Shown piece by piece: positions 16,842 through 25,020 of a DNA stretch of 58,101 bases. The notes below the pieces were generated by a model. It saw only the letters and a program-made list of their open reading frames with translations. It was not told the origin of the DNA and did not search any database. This stretch comes from an uncultured Spirochaetales bacterium (GTDB lineage Bacteria > Spirochaetota > Spirochaetia > Sphaerochaetales > Sphaerochaetaceae): contig CASDXQ010000010.1 in NCBI GenBank assembly GCA_949285145.1, positions 1-58,101 on the forward strand, written 5' to 3'. Each line of letters opens with the position of its first letter. Within the stretch, counting starts at the first letter, position 1. Position numbers and translations under genes: made by a program.

Positions 16842-17345
16842 ATGACCGGAGATTGTAAATTGTTTATCTGCATTGCACTTTGTCATATCCTTGTCTCATA
16901 TTCCGTCAACAGGATGCCGTACAGGACTCTTGCCTCCCTGCGCCTTCGTACTGTTCCCTGTAAAAAGGAAAAAGAAATATATGAGAAGGTTTTCCGCATA
17001 AAGGCGTGGAAAGACTATGTTCCAAGTGCCGGACCTTTTGACAAGAAGGTGATGAAAGGAAACGGGGCGGAGTATCTTTCACTCTTCATCCTTGAGACGG
17101 TGAGGGCGGAAGCCGTCCATATGATATGCCTTATTGTCACCTTCCTTGTGCTTCTTGTTTATGATCAGCCGTATGGCTGGTTCATACCTGCCTTTTTCAC
17201 AATGATCAATGTGCCGTGCATCATGATACAGCGCTATAACCGACCGCGTCTTGAGAATGTTCTGCGCATGCACGGATATGATCTTGTTGTTCCTGAAGAT
17301 GATGAGAGCTTCACAAGAAGATTACTCATGCTGAGGAAACGGTGA
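16842..17345 (+). CDS. Membrane protein, possibly CrtO-like acyltransferase family
   Basis: 167 aa with an N-terminal hydrophobic segment (about 6-22) and two further helices (about 92-108 and 110-125). The central block IKAWKDYVPSAGPFDKK and the C-terminal YNRPRLENVL resemble the glycosyl-diaponeurosporenoate acyltransferase (CrtO) family, a set of small membrane proteins widespread outside carotenoid producers. No carotenoid genes are nearby, so the substrate is unknown. The family call is from memory of the motif pattern only. Confidence 0.5.
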   Translation: MTGDCKLFICIALCHILVSYSVNRMPYRTLASLRLRTVPCKKEKEIYEKVFRIKAWKDYVPSAGPFDKKVMKGNGAEYLSLFILETVRAEAVHMICLIVTFLVLLVYDQPYGWFIPAFFTMINVPCIMIQRYNRPRLENVLRMHGYDLVVPEDDESFTRRLLMLRKR

Positions 17346-17404
17346 TGATGCTGTTGCCTTCATGAATTGTGTTGTACAGGAACTGAACTGTGTGGATGAT
17401 TTTG

Positions 17405-17434
17405 TTGACCTATGATATATACTATGGTATATAT
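17405..17434 (+). promoter_or_regulatory. vapBC promoter with overlapping operator palindrome
   Basis: TTGACC (17405-17410), 17 bp, then TATATA (17428-17433). A perfect inverted repeat ATATATAC-TATG-GTATATAT (17415-17434) covers the spacer and -10. That fits autorepression by a VapB dimer. Confidence 0.65.
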
Positions 17435-17448
17435 TCATTGAGGTGAGA

Positions 17449-17679
17449 ATGGAAACAGCAAAACTCTTTGAAAACGGAAGAAGCCAGGCGGTGCGCCTTC
17501 CTAAAAAATTCAGATTTACAGGAGAAGAAGTATTTGTCCGCAAAGTCGGGCATGTCGTGATGCTTATACCGAAAAATGCAGCATGGGAGACATTCATGGA
17601 TGGTCTTAACAGTTTTTCGGATGATGTTTTCAAGGATGGACGCAGTCCGGAAGTCCCTTCAGAAAGGGACATGCTATGA
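17449..17679 (+). CDS. vapB: VapB-type antitoxin
   Basis: 76 aa from ATG 17449, where GAGG lies five bases upstream; the GTG at 17443 is inside that ribosome site. The AbrB/SpoVT-type swapped-hairpin DNA-binding motif is clear: [20 protein letters not shown], followed by [14 protein letters not shown]. The C-terminal tail should wrap the toxin active site. It overlaps vapC by 4 bp, the usual antitoxin-first arrangement, and sits behind a palindromic operator. Confidence 0.9.
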   Translation: METAKLFENGRSQAVRLPKKFRFTGEEVFVRKVGHVVMLIPKNAAWETFMDGLNSFSDDVFKDGRSPEVPSERDML

Positions 17680-18080
17680 CATACATGCTTGATACGAACA
17701 TCTGTATTTATGCAATTAAAAACAAACCTGAATACGTATTGAGGAAAATAAAGGATAATATGCAGGAAGGACTCTGTATATCAGCAATTACACTCGCAGA
17801 ACTTGTGCATGGTGTTGAAAAGAGCATGTATCCGGAAAAGAACAGGGATGCGCTTGTTCAGTTTCTTGCATTACTTGATGTTCTGGCATTTGATGAGCTT
17901 GCTGCTGCAGAATATGGAAATATATGTGCATTTTTGCAGAGAAACGGTATATCTATCGGCACAATGGATACTCTGATTGCGGGCCATGCAAGGGCCGAAG
18001 ACCTGATTCTTGTTACGAATAATGTCCGGGAATTTTCCCGCGTACCTGATCTGAAGATCGAAAACTGGGCCGAATCATGA
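17676..18080 (+). CDS. vapC: VapC-type PIN-domain ribonuclease toxin
   Basis: 134 aa. PIN-domain acidic residues are present: Asp in [10 protein letters not shown] (residue 6), Glu in ITLAELVHG (about 43) and Asp in [13 protein letters not shown] (about 98). The last position is LVTNNVREF, as in many active VapCs. Relatives cut initiator tRNA or other tRNAs; the target here is unknown. The reading frame is intact and pairs with vapB. Confidence 0.9.
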   Translation: MTYMLDTNICIYAIKNKPEYVLRKIKDNMQEGLCISAITLAELVHGVEKSMYPEKNRDALVQFLALLDVLAFDELAAAEYGNICAFLQRNGISIGTMDTLIAGHARAEDLILVTNNVREFSRVPDLKIENWAES

Positions 18081-18117
18081 ACACTCTTTTTCATACGGAA
18101 GCATCAGAGGTGAGAAA

Positions 18118-18534
18118 ATGTCTGAATATATAGAAAAAGAAGTACATCACCTGTATTACGATTATGACGAGAACTGTGCACGCACTTCTCTCAGGTGTCT
18201 TTCCCATCTTTTTGCCTTTCCTGTCGGGGAAGATGTTCTCTCTGCTGCTACCGGCATGCACGGGGCAGGCTACTACCGTGCCCAGTGCGGCCTGGTGGAA
18301 GGGGCTCTTATGTTCATAGGACTTTACGGAAACAGAAAAGGGTTTGACCGTGACGAAATAGTGGAGCTCTGTCATGACTTTGCGTCTGAGTTTGAGAAGA
18401 TGTTTTCATCACTTAGATGCAAAGAACTCCGTCCGGGAGGATTCAATTCTGATGACCCTCCACATCTGTGCGAAGGCCTGAGTGTGAAAGCCATCCGCTT
18501 CAGTTATGAATTCCTGAAAGACCGTATGGGATGA
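18118..18534 (+). CDS. C_GCAxxG_C_C family-like protein
   Basis: 138 aa with GAGGTGA before the ATG. Conserved cysteines are spaced as in the C_GCAxxG_C_C family: ENCARTS (about 20), GAGYYRAQCGLVEGALM (about 49-65), LRCKELRP (about 101) and HLCEG (about 119). The family often occurs near redox or membrane genes and is thought to bind metal or an Fe-S cluster; function is unproven. It has no signal peptide. It lies 37 bp after vapC and may be read through from it. Confidence 0.6.
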   Translation: MSEYIEKEVHHLYYDYDENCARTSLRCLSHLFAFPVGEDVLSAATGMHGAGYYRAQCGLVEGALMFIGLYGNRKGFDRDEIVELCHDFASEFEKMFSSLRCKELRPGGFNSDDPPHLCEGLSVKAIRFSYEFLKDRMG

Positions 18535-18666
18535 ATCCGGTAAATGCCTTTGTGAATTTCTGTTGCCTTGATCTTTTGTCCAGCCTTCCCGCATGTTTCA
18601 TTATTCCTGGAAATTGTGATTCTGAAAAAAGGAGTGTTCCTGCTTTGAGAATGAAGAGTTGTCATA

Positions 18667-18701
18667 TTGACTAGTTTGTAACGATGTTATATAACGCTGT
18701 T
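18667..18701 (+). promoter_or_regulatory. tetR promoter and 22-bp operator
   Basis: TTGACT (18667-18672), 17 bp, TATAAC (18690-18695). A dyad AAC-N3-GTTATATAAC-N3-GTT spans 18680-18701, covering the -10. The expected start near 18702 is only four bases before the ATG and no ribosome site exists, so the mRNA should be leaderless. Confidence 0.7.
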
Positions 18702-18705
18702 ATAT

Positions 18706-19317
18706 ATGAGTGAAACAGAGAGAAAAATACTAGAGACTTCCAAGAAGGAATTCCTTGAAAGAGGATTCAATGGAACATCGATGAGACGCATTGCAGCCCT
18801 CGCCGGTGTCACCACGGGAGCTCTTTACGGCTATTTTGATTCAAAAGAGAAAATCTTCGATTCACTCGTAAAGGATTCATATGATGCAGTAATGGCTGCA
18901 TATAAGGGTGCTCATGAGGAATTCGCCGCACTGCCGTATGATGTTCAGGTCTCAGGGATGGGCGATATAACAGCGCGTTGCGTCGAGTGGTGTCTGGAAT
19001 ATATCTATGACCATCTTGACGAGTTCCGTCTGATCCTGATGTGTTCTGAAGGAACACGCTATTCGGATATGGTCGATGAGATGATGAAGGTGGAAGAGGA
19101 ATCCACGGAAGAATTCATCGCCCTCATGCGCAAAAACGGAATGGAGATACCGCAGATCGATCCCCTTCTTGAGCATATGGTCACATCAGGCTACTTCACA
19201 TCCTTCTTCGAGGTGGTGAGGCATTCTGTACCACGTGAAGATGCCAGGATTTATATTCAGAACCTGCAGGCTTTCTACAAGGCAGGATGGGAGCGTCTTT
19301 TCGGCATGAGACTTTGA
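18706..19317 (+). CDS. TetR-family transcriptional regulator
   Basis: 203 aa. The N-terminal TetR helix-turn-helix is clear: ILETSKKEFLERGFNGTSMR, then IAALAGVTTGALYGYFDSKE (residues 5-46). The ligand domain is of generic TetR type. The operator over its own promoter indicates autoregulation. Being directly upstream and co-directional, it probably controls the ABC exporter genes that follow. Start ATG 18706 fits the family N-terminus exactly; there is no Shine-Dalgarno. Confidence 0.88.
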   Translation: MSETERKILETSKKEFLERGFNGTSMRRIAALAGVTTGALYGYFDSKEKIFDSLVKDSYDAVMAAYKGAHEEFAALPYDVQVSGMGDITARCVEWCLEYIYDHLDEFRLILMCSEGTRYSDMVDEMMKVEEESTEEFIALMRKNGMEIPQIDPLLEHMVTSGYFTSFFEVVRHSVPREDARIYIQNLQAFYKAGWERLFGMRL

Positions 19318-19339
19318 TGTCTCTTTTTTTTGATTTAAT

Positions 19340-19357
19340 AGTTAGCAATTGCTAACT
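19340..19357 (+). promoter_or_regulatory. 18-bp perfect palindrome before the ABC exporter
   Basis: agttagcaattgctaact is a perfect dyad ending 12 bp before the exporter ATG (19370), with GGAGG between. Its sequence differs from the tetR operator at 18680-18701, so either the regulator tolerates both or another protein binds here. Confidence 0.55.
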
Positions 19358-19369
19358 TATGGAGGTTTT

Positions 19370-21117
19370 ATGAAACAGAACAAAGACCTTGAACGCCTGC
19401 TCGGATATGCGGGCGGATATAAGGCACTGACGTACCTTTCGTGGGTACTGTCAGCGATCTCGGCAATATTGGCTCTGCTTCCGTTTATCTGCATCTGGCT
19501 GATAATCCGGGATGTGCTTGCATCGGAATATGGGATGATAGCCCGCTATGGCGCTTATGCCGTGGCTCTGGCGATCGTTTCGATGCTTGTCTACATCGCA
19601 GCCCTCATGTGCTCGCATGTGGCCGCATTCCGTGTTGCGGCGAACATGAGGAAGGAGATGCTTTCCCATGTGATCAGCCTGCCTTTGGGCGTGGAAGACC
19701 GTTTCGGAAGCGGAAAGATGAGGAAGATCATCAACGACTCAAGCGCGGCTACCGAGACATATCTTGCTCATCAGCTGCCGGACAGGGCTGCGGCGATTGC
19801 CACTCCGATAGGACTCATTGCAATGCTTCTATGGTTTGACTGGAGGCTCGGACTTCTTTCCCTTCTTCCGGTCGCTCTTGGCTTCCTGATCATGATGCGG
19901 ATGACAGGAGAGCGGATGCAGGAAAGGATGAAGCAGTATCAGGATGCGCTTGCGGACATGTCGAATCAGGCTGTCGAGTATGTCAGGGGAATCCCTGTCG
20001 TAAAGACGTTCGGGCAGACCATTGCCTCTTCAAGGATTCAATAGACCGATATGAGAAGTGGGTGATTGAATACACGAAGGAACTTATGAGACCGATGATC
20101 ATATATACCGGAGCGATAAACAGCTCGTTCGCCTTCATAACAGCCGGGGCATTCATACTCTCATCCGGCGGAATCACGCCTGAGATCATCCTGAACGTGC
20201 TTTTCTATGTGATCATTACGCCAGTCATCTCGATAACGCTTACGAAGATCATGTTCAAAAGCGAGGAGGCGATGATCGTCCATGATGCGATCATGAGAGT
20301 GGATACCATAATGAAAGAGAAGCCGCAAAGCGATGCACATAACTGTCTTGTACCCTCTGACAGCTCTGTGAAACTGGAGCATGTGACATTCAGCTATGAT
20401 GGAAAAAAGGATGCTGTTCATGATGTCTCAGCCGATATTCCTTCAGGTTCACTTGTCGCCTTCGTCGGCCCTTCTGGAGGGGGAAAGACTACGCTTGCTT
20501 CCCTCATCGCACGATTCTTTGATCCGCAGGAAGGAACAATCAGGATCGGCGGACTGGATATCAGGGATATCCCGAAGGAACGTCTCATGCAGCATGTATC
20601 CTTCGTCTTCCAGGACAGCCACCTCATAAAAGGAACGATAAAGGACAATGTGAAGCTGGCAAAACCGGATGCAGGCGATGATGAGGTGCTTGATGCCCTC
20701 AGGAAAGCCGAGTGCATGGATATCATCGAGAAGCTTCCTGACGGCATAAACACAGTGCTTGGAAGCGGAGGGATATACCTCTCAGGCGGAGAGACGCAGC
20801 GCATAGCGATAGCCCGCACGATCCTGAAGAATTCTCCTGTGATCATACTTGATGAGGCGACGGCATTCGCAGATCCCGATAACGAAGTGAAGGTCCAGAA
20901 GGCATTCTCCTCAATGCTTGATGGCCGTACCGTCATCATGATCGCCCATCGTCTTTCATCAATCACAAATGCCGGCAGGATATATGTTCTGTCCGACGGC
21001 GAGATAAGAGAGAACGGTACATTCAATGAGCTTCTGGAGAAGAACGGGCTCTTCAGCCAGATGTGGAATGATTACAGAAGCTCCGTGGAATGGAAAGTCG
21101 GCAAGGAGGCTATGTGA
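19370..21117 (+). pseudogene. ABC exporter (permease-ATPase), interrupted by a frameshift
   Basis: First half of a two-gene exporter. Residues 1-225 encode the membrane domain up to VVKTFGQTI, then the frame runs into TAG at 20042. The next frame (-1) continues at once with FKDSIDRYEKWVIEYTKEL and the remaining helices. It then reaches the full ATPase: Walker A GPSGGGKTT, signature YLSGGETQR, Walker B VIILDEATAFADP and switch IAHRLSS. The join lies near 20018-20030, and one missing base there explains everything. No slippery heptamer is present, so programmed frameshifting is unlikely. The rest of the gene looks undecayed, so it is either a very recent mutation or a sequencing error. It overlaps the partner gene by one base (TGATG). 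Confidence 0.8.
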
Positions 21118-22844
21118 TGATTAAGAAACTGGAAAAAATATTCGCACTCTCCCAGAAGGGTGCAAGGGATCTGGTAAAGGGCTTCATTGCCTGCGCCGTG
21201 CACAATCTGATGCTTTTCATTCCTGTCGGTATTCTCTATCTTCTCGCTTCCGACATGCTGATGAACACCATTGCCGGGCGGGGGCTACTCTATGCCGTCT
21301 TATGCATTATCTCCGTTTCACTCATCATGATTTCATACCGGTGTGTATATAAAGCAACCTATTTCTCGACCTATGTCGAAAGCGGCGTGAGAAGAGTGAG
21401 CCTTGCCGAGAAGCTGAGGAAGATACCTCTTTCATACTTCGGAAAGAAGGATCTTGCGGATATAACAAGCACGATCATGTCGGATGCCGCAACGCTTGAG
21501 ACTGGCCTCTCGCATTGGGTTCCCGAGCTTATAGGAGCAATCATTTCGACAACGATTGCAGCATTATCAATCCTGTTCTTCGACTGGAGGATGGGACTTG
21601 CTGCCCTCTGGCCGATTCCTGTCGCCATCCTGATAGTAGTACTCTCAAGAAACGTTCAGTACAGACTCTCAAGACGCTCGATGGATGCGAAGATGGAAGT
21701 TGCAGACGGCATTCAGGAATGCATAGAGACGATGAGGGATCTCAAGAGCTGCAATGCTGAGAAACAGTATCTCAAAGGACTCTTCAGGAAGATAGACAAG
21801 GTGGAGAGGAGAGCAATCATCTCTGAAGTCGGTACGGCTGTGTTCGTTGTCTCCGCTTCATTCATTTTGAAGATGGGAATCGGAACCGTAGCATTGTCAG
21901 GTTCTATACTGCTTGTCTCCGGCGAGATCGATGTGCTCACGCTCTTCATGTATCTTCTCATCGCCTCCCGCCTTTATGATCCTCTTCAGAGTGCATTGCA
22001 GAACCTTGCGGCAGTCATCTCGCTCAGGACCAATGTGGAGAGGATGGATGAGATTCTCTTCCATCCACTGCAGGAAGGAAAGCCTGAGCTTACGAACAGC
22101 GGTTATGATATCGCATTCAAGGCTGTTCGCTTCGGCTATGGCAACGGCGAGGAAGTCTTGTCCGATGTGACATTCACGGCAAAACAGGGAGAGGTGACGG
22201 CGCTTGTCGGGCCGTCGGGCGGTGGAAAGACGACAGTCTCAAGACTTGCAGCCCGCTTCTGGGATCCTGATTCCGGGAAGATAACAGTCGGAGGCATGGA
22301 GGTAACCGATACAGATCCGGAGTCATTATTATCACTCTATTCAATCGTATTCCAGGATGTGACTCTCTTTGACAACACCATAATGGAGAACATCAGAATA
22401 GGACGGCGGGATGCGACGGATGAAGAGGTGATTGAAGCCGGAAAGATGGCGCAGTGTCTTCCGTTTGTACAGAAGCTTTCCGACGGCTGGAACACGATGA
22501 TAGGAGAGAACGGATGCGAGCTTTCAGGAGGGGAGAGACAGCGCATATCAATCGCCCGTGCATTTCTGAAAGACTCTCCGATAATTCTTCTTGATGAGGC
22601 AACCGCATCACTGGATGCCGAGAACGAGACAGAGATCCAGAAGGCACTCTCGAAGCTGATAAGGAGCAAAACTGTTCTTGTCATCGCCCACAGGATGCGG
22701 ACTGTCGAGAATGCGGATAAAATCGTCGTGCTCTCCGGCGGCCGTGTGGTAGAAGAAGGAAGTCCTGAGGAATTGATGAAGAGGAACGGAATCTTCTCTC
22801 ATATGGTTGCATTGCAGAAAGAAAGCAGCGAGTGGAAGATCTGA
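21117..22844 (+). CDS. ABC exporter (permease-ATPase fusion), second subunit
   Basis: 575 aa, intact. An N-terminal six-helix exporter domain (about 20-300) is followed by an ATPase with Walker A GPSGGGKTTV, signature ELSGGERQR, Walker B PIILLDEATASLD and H-loop IAHRM. The start is fixed by overlap with the upstream stop. With the preceding gene it forms a heterodimer of the type often called IrtAB/YbtPQ-like; substrate could be a drug, peptide or siderophore. Both follow a TetR regulator. If the upstream gene is truly broken, this subunit would have no partner. Confidence 0.88.
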   Translation: MIKKLEKIFALSQKGARDLVKGFIACAVHNLMLFIPVGILYLLASDMLMNTIAGRGLLYAVLCIISVSLIMISYRCVYKATYFSTYVESGVRRVSLAEKLRKIPLSYFGKKDLADITSTIMSDAATLETGLSHWVPELIGAIISTTIAALSILFFDWRMGLAALWPIPVAILIVVLSRNVQYRLSRRSMDAKMEVADGIQECIETMRDLKSCNAEKQYLKGLFRKIDKVERRAIISEVGTAVFVVSASFILKMGIGTVALSGSILLVSGEIDVLTLFMYLLIASRLYDPLQSALQNLAAVISLRTNVERMDEILFHPLQEGKPELTNSGYDIAFKAVRFGYGNGEEVLSDVTFTAKQGEVTALVGPSGGGKTTVSRLAARFWDPDSGKITVGGMEVTDTDPESLLSLYSIVFQDVTLFDNTIMENIRIGRRDATDEEVIEAGKMAQCLPFVQKLSDGWNTMIGENGCELSGGERQRISIARAFLKDSPIILLDEATASLDAENETEIQKALSKLIRSKTVLVIAHRMRTVENADKIVVLSGGRVVEEGSPEELMKRNGIFSHMVALQKESSEWKI

Positions 22845-22862
22845 TCCGAAAAAATCATGTCG

Positions 22863-22900
22863 GGAGCAATCTGCTCCGCCTCGCTGGATTTTGCTATACT
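22863..22900 (+). promoter_or_regulatory. Hairpin and extended -10 promoter before grpB-like gene
   Basis: A short stem GGAGCA-ATC-TGCTCC (22863-22877) lies after the exporter. It is followed by an extended -10, TGcTATACT (22892-22900). The GrpB ribosome site AAGGAGA follows at 22914-22920. Confidence 0.4.
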
Positions 22901-22925
22901 GGAAAAAGGAATCAAGGAGAGATCT

Positions 22926-23447
22926 ATGCATCTTGGGCTGGAAAGGGGAAAGACGGAATTGCTCCCCCATGACAATGAATGGAAAACTGAGGCGGAAAGA
23001 GTAATAAGGATCTTATGGAAAGTCATACCGGAAGCAAGGGATATCCAGCATGTGGGAAGCACAGCAATAAAATCAATATCTGCAAAACCCATTGCGGACA
23101 TAGCCGTAGCGCTTGATGATGTTCAATCAGTAATTTCTCATATCGGTGAACTGGCTGAATACGGGATTATATACAGGGGAAGTGATGTACCGGACCAGAT
23201 TCTCTTCATTATAGGAGATGGCAGCATACGCACTCACCATATCCATATTGTGAAATGGCATGGGAAAGCATGGGATAACTATATAATGTTCCGTGACTAT
23301 ATGAATTCCCATCCGGACAAAGCCGCTGAATATGAAAAGCTGAAGAAACAGCTTACCTCTTCCTTCCCTGATAACCGCAGAGCCTATACGGAAGGAAAGG
23401 CTGGATTCATTGAAAAGATTATTACTGAAGCCGGGGAGCACTTCTGA
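22926..23447 (+). CDS. GrpB family protein (UPF0157)
   Basis: 173 aa. GrpB signature features: DIQHVGSTAIKSISAKPIAD near 36-55, then HHIHIVKWHGKAWDNYIMFRDYM near 106-128. The fold belongs to the nucleotidyltransferase superfamily, and some relatives make CoA-like or antibiotic-related nucleotides, but the role here is unknown. ATG 22926 follows AAGGAGA. Thirteen bases after its stop begins repeat copy A, an arrangement repeated after the orphan ORF at 24542. Confidence 0.85.
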   Translation: MHLGLERGKTELLPHDNEWKTEAERVIRILWKVIPEARDIQHVGSTAIKSISAKPIADIAVALDDVQSVISHIGELAEYGIIYRGSDVPDQILFIIGDGSIRTHHIHIVKWHGKAWDNYIMFRDYMNSHPDKAAEYEKLKKQLTSSFPDNRRAYTEGKAGFIEKIITEAGEHF

Positions 23448-23459
23448 GCATATCGCCAG

Positions 23460-23753
23460 TGATGTGTGACGGAAAGAGGCGGGGTAGTGATTGCTCCGCC
23501 TCACTCAATTTGAACCCTGAAACGAAAATCACACTATGAAACGAAAATACCTATAGGGGTGGCTAAACAATCTGAAAGCACATAAGAGGACTGGTTTTCC
23601 TCATCGACATCTTCCTGCTAATCTCTATAGCGGTTCTTATCCAAAGATGATATCAAATTTATAATTCCTTTTAATGTAAAGAATAATACTGTAAGTTGTG
23701 AAACTGCTGAAATATGCCTCAAAATCCCGATTGTATCAAAAGTGTAAACATCA
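23460..23753. mobile_element. MITE-like repeat, copy A (full length)
   Basis: A 294-bp non-coding unit. The left end tgatgtgtga and the right end (read on the other strand) tgatgtttac form imperfect terminal inverted repeats. Inside the left end is a stem GAGGCGG/CCGCCTC (23476-23503), enclosed by a second pairing GTGTGA (23464-23469)/TCACAC (23529-23534). A direct repeat gaaacgaaaat occurs at 23519 and 23538. The last 35 bases are identical to copy C. The multiple internal repeats near the ends resemble IS21-family ends; an internally deleted derivative is possible. Confidence 0.65.
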
Positions 23754-23902
23754 CATGTGTTTAATATACTTGATAATACAATCAAACAGAATGTCTTAGA
23801 ATATGGCTGAAAATCAATATGGTTTGTGGTAATCAGATTTGCGTTCAATCGCAGTAAATTTTCAGTTCCTTTTCATTGAGCTAGGTTTATCTGATGTTTT
23901 TG

Positions 23903-24181
23903 TCAGAATAGGTCGCTATGTGTTCCTGTCCTGATAAGTTCAAGAATAAGTCTTTCTGCTTCAATCCTGTATATCAGAAGCCAGTCTGGCTCTATATGGC
24001 ATTCCCTCATGCCTTTGTAATTTCTCGAATTCTGTAATTGATGATCCCTGAATTTCTCCGGAAGAGGTTTCTCTTCGCATAAAAGAGTGATTACCTCTTC
24101 CAGCTTCTCTGGTCTGCAGCCTCTTTTGATTGCAAGTTTATAATCTTTCTTGAACTGGCCAGTGAATTCAGGTTTAAGCAT
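23903..24181 (-). CDS. YafQ/RelE-type mRNA interferase toxin
   Basis: 92 aa, typical length. YafQ features: FKKDYKLAIKRG near 10-21, then FRDHQLQNSRNYKGMRECHIEPDWLLIY across 44-71 with the catalytic histidine and tyrosine region, and a C-terminal LIRTGTHSDLF that includes the conserved terminal His and Phe. Relatives cut mRNA on the ribosome. It overlaps its antitoxin by 8 bp. The frame is complete, so it is probably active. Confidence 0.9.
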   Translation of the reverse strand: MLKPEFTGQFKKDYKLAIKRGCRPEKLEEVITLLCEEKPLPEKFRDHQLQNSRNYKGMRECHIEPDWLLIYRIEAERLILELIRTGTHSDLF

Positions 24182-24446
24182 TTAGAGCCTCCATGAGCTC
24201 CTTCACACTGTTATATGGACCATGCATATCCCTGTCATTTTCCGCATCATCCATTGCTTTGTATGTAGTCTCATTGGGTTCATCTAGCTTGACTTCAAAT
24301 GGAAGGCCATGGCACCTGAGGGCCTGACGATAGAAAATTCCGGTTGCCGTGCTCAGGTCTAAACCTAAAGATTTGAAGAGGGATGAAGCCTCTTTCTTGA
24401 GTTCCGGTTCTATGCGAATAGTGAGATTGCTTTTCTGTGTCTGCAT
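24174..24446 (-). CDS. RelB/DinJ-type antitoxin
   Basis: 90 aa with an N-terminal ribbon-helix-helix (NLTIRIEPELKKEASSLFKSLGLDLSTATG), matching DinJ/RelB, and a C-terminal acidic toxin-binding tail. AGGAG lies about seven bases before the ATG. It precedes the YafQ-like toxin in the same operon, and the pair sits within the repeat-rich island. Confidence 0.9.
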   Translation of the reverse strand: MQTQKSNLTIRIEPELKKEASSLFKSLGLDLSTATGIFYRQALRCHGLPFEVKLDEPNETTYKAMDDAENDRDMHGPYNSVKELMEALNA

Positions 24447-24465
24447 ACTGCACTCTCCTGATTAA

Positions 24466-24493
24466 AATATAGCACCATTTACTGAATTTGCAA
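24466..24493 (-). promoter_or_regulatory. Promoter of the dinJ-yafQ-like operon
   Basis: On the minus strand TTGCAA (24488-24493), a 16-bp spacer and TATATT (24466-24471). It lies 20 bp before the antitoxin ATG, in the 95-bp region shared with the divergent ORF at 24542. Confidence 0.6.
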
Positions 24494-24541
24494 ATGCAAT
24501 GCACATAAATTCCGATTTAAAATTCATACATCTGATTTCCT

Positions 24542-24898
24542 ATGTCAGAGAAATACCAGAGACCGGATCACATCCGCGTTATCAAAGCGGTTTGTGTCGA
24601 GTTCGGAAACAATGATGACACCTGGACTTGGTGCTATCTTGATGTGCGTGAGGCGCTGACGAAAGCAAAGGAGCTTCTGATGAAGCTGGAACCGGAAGAG
24701 AGGCTTGTCGTCGGCACTGCCTATTGCGGACAGAACCTGAGGACAGGAGAGATCCTTGAGCTTGTCCCTGCGGAAGATTATCTTGAAATCGGCGGGGTTA
24801 AGTACGGGGACTACAAAGAGGAACTCCTCAGGATCGAGCCTGCTGATTTCAGCAGCTGGCCGGAAGGGACTCCTGAGCACATCTTCGGTGATGTGTGA
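24542..24898 (+). CDS. Orphan protein, function unknown
   Basis: 118 aa, acidic and soluble, with no signal peptide or membrane segment. Notable is an N-terminal aromatic stretch (NDDTWTWCYLDVREAL). I recognise no family. It is divergent from the antitoxin and lacks a clear Shine-Dalgarno. Its last codons (TPEHIFGDV) overlap the start of repeat copy B, and a similar base pattern (ctgagca.atc...tgatgtgtga) follows the grpB-like gene. The 3' end may therefore have been supplied by the repeat. Confidence 0.5.
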   Translation: MSEKYQRPDHIRVIKAVCVEFGNNDDTWTWCYLDVREALTKAKELLMKLEPEERLVVGTAYCGQNLRTGEILELVPAEDYLEIGGVKYGDYKEELLRIEPADFSSWPEGTPEHIFGDV

Positions 24899-25020
24899 TG
24901 GAAAGAGGCGGGGTAGGTGGCTCCGCCTCTCCAAACTCCGACAAATTCCACTGATTTCACACCATTTGTCAAAACTCGATACAATTGGGCGAAACTCAAA
25001 GAGGGGTGGCTAAAATTTCC
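24889..25020. mobile_element. MITE-like repeat, copy B (left half only)
   Basis: Shares with copies A and C the left end tgatgtgtga, the stem GAGGCGG/CCGCCTC (24905-24929), TCACAC (24956-24961) and the block gaggggtggctaaa near 25001-25014. Its middle differs (two gataca/gaaactc-like units instead of the gaaacgaaaat pair). The conserved right end is absent; sequence passes into recombinase remnants instead. A truncated or diverged copy. Confidence 0.55.

Noticed and set aside
20010-20045. Programmed -1 ribosomal frameshift in the ABC exporter
   Set aside because: No slippery heptamer or following pseudoknot is visible, and such exporters do not normally use frameshifting.
23618-23848. 76-aa minus-strand ORF inside repeat copy A
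   Set aside because: The part shared with copy C ends there in a stop after about 20 codons, so the open frame is a chance feature of the repeat.
23460-24935. Integron attC sites
   Set aside because: No GTTRRRY/RYYYAAC core pair was found at the expected ends and no integron integrase is in the window; kept only as a cassette-like comparison.
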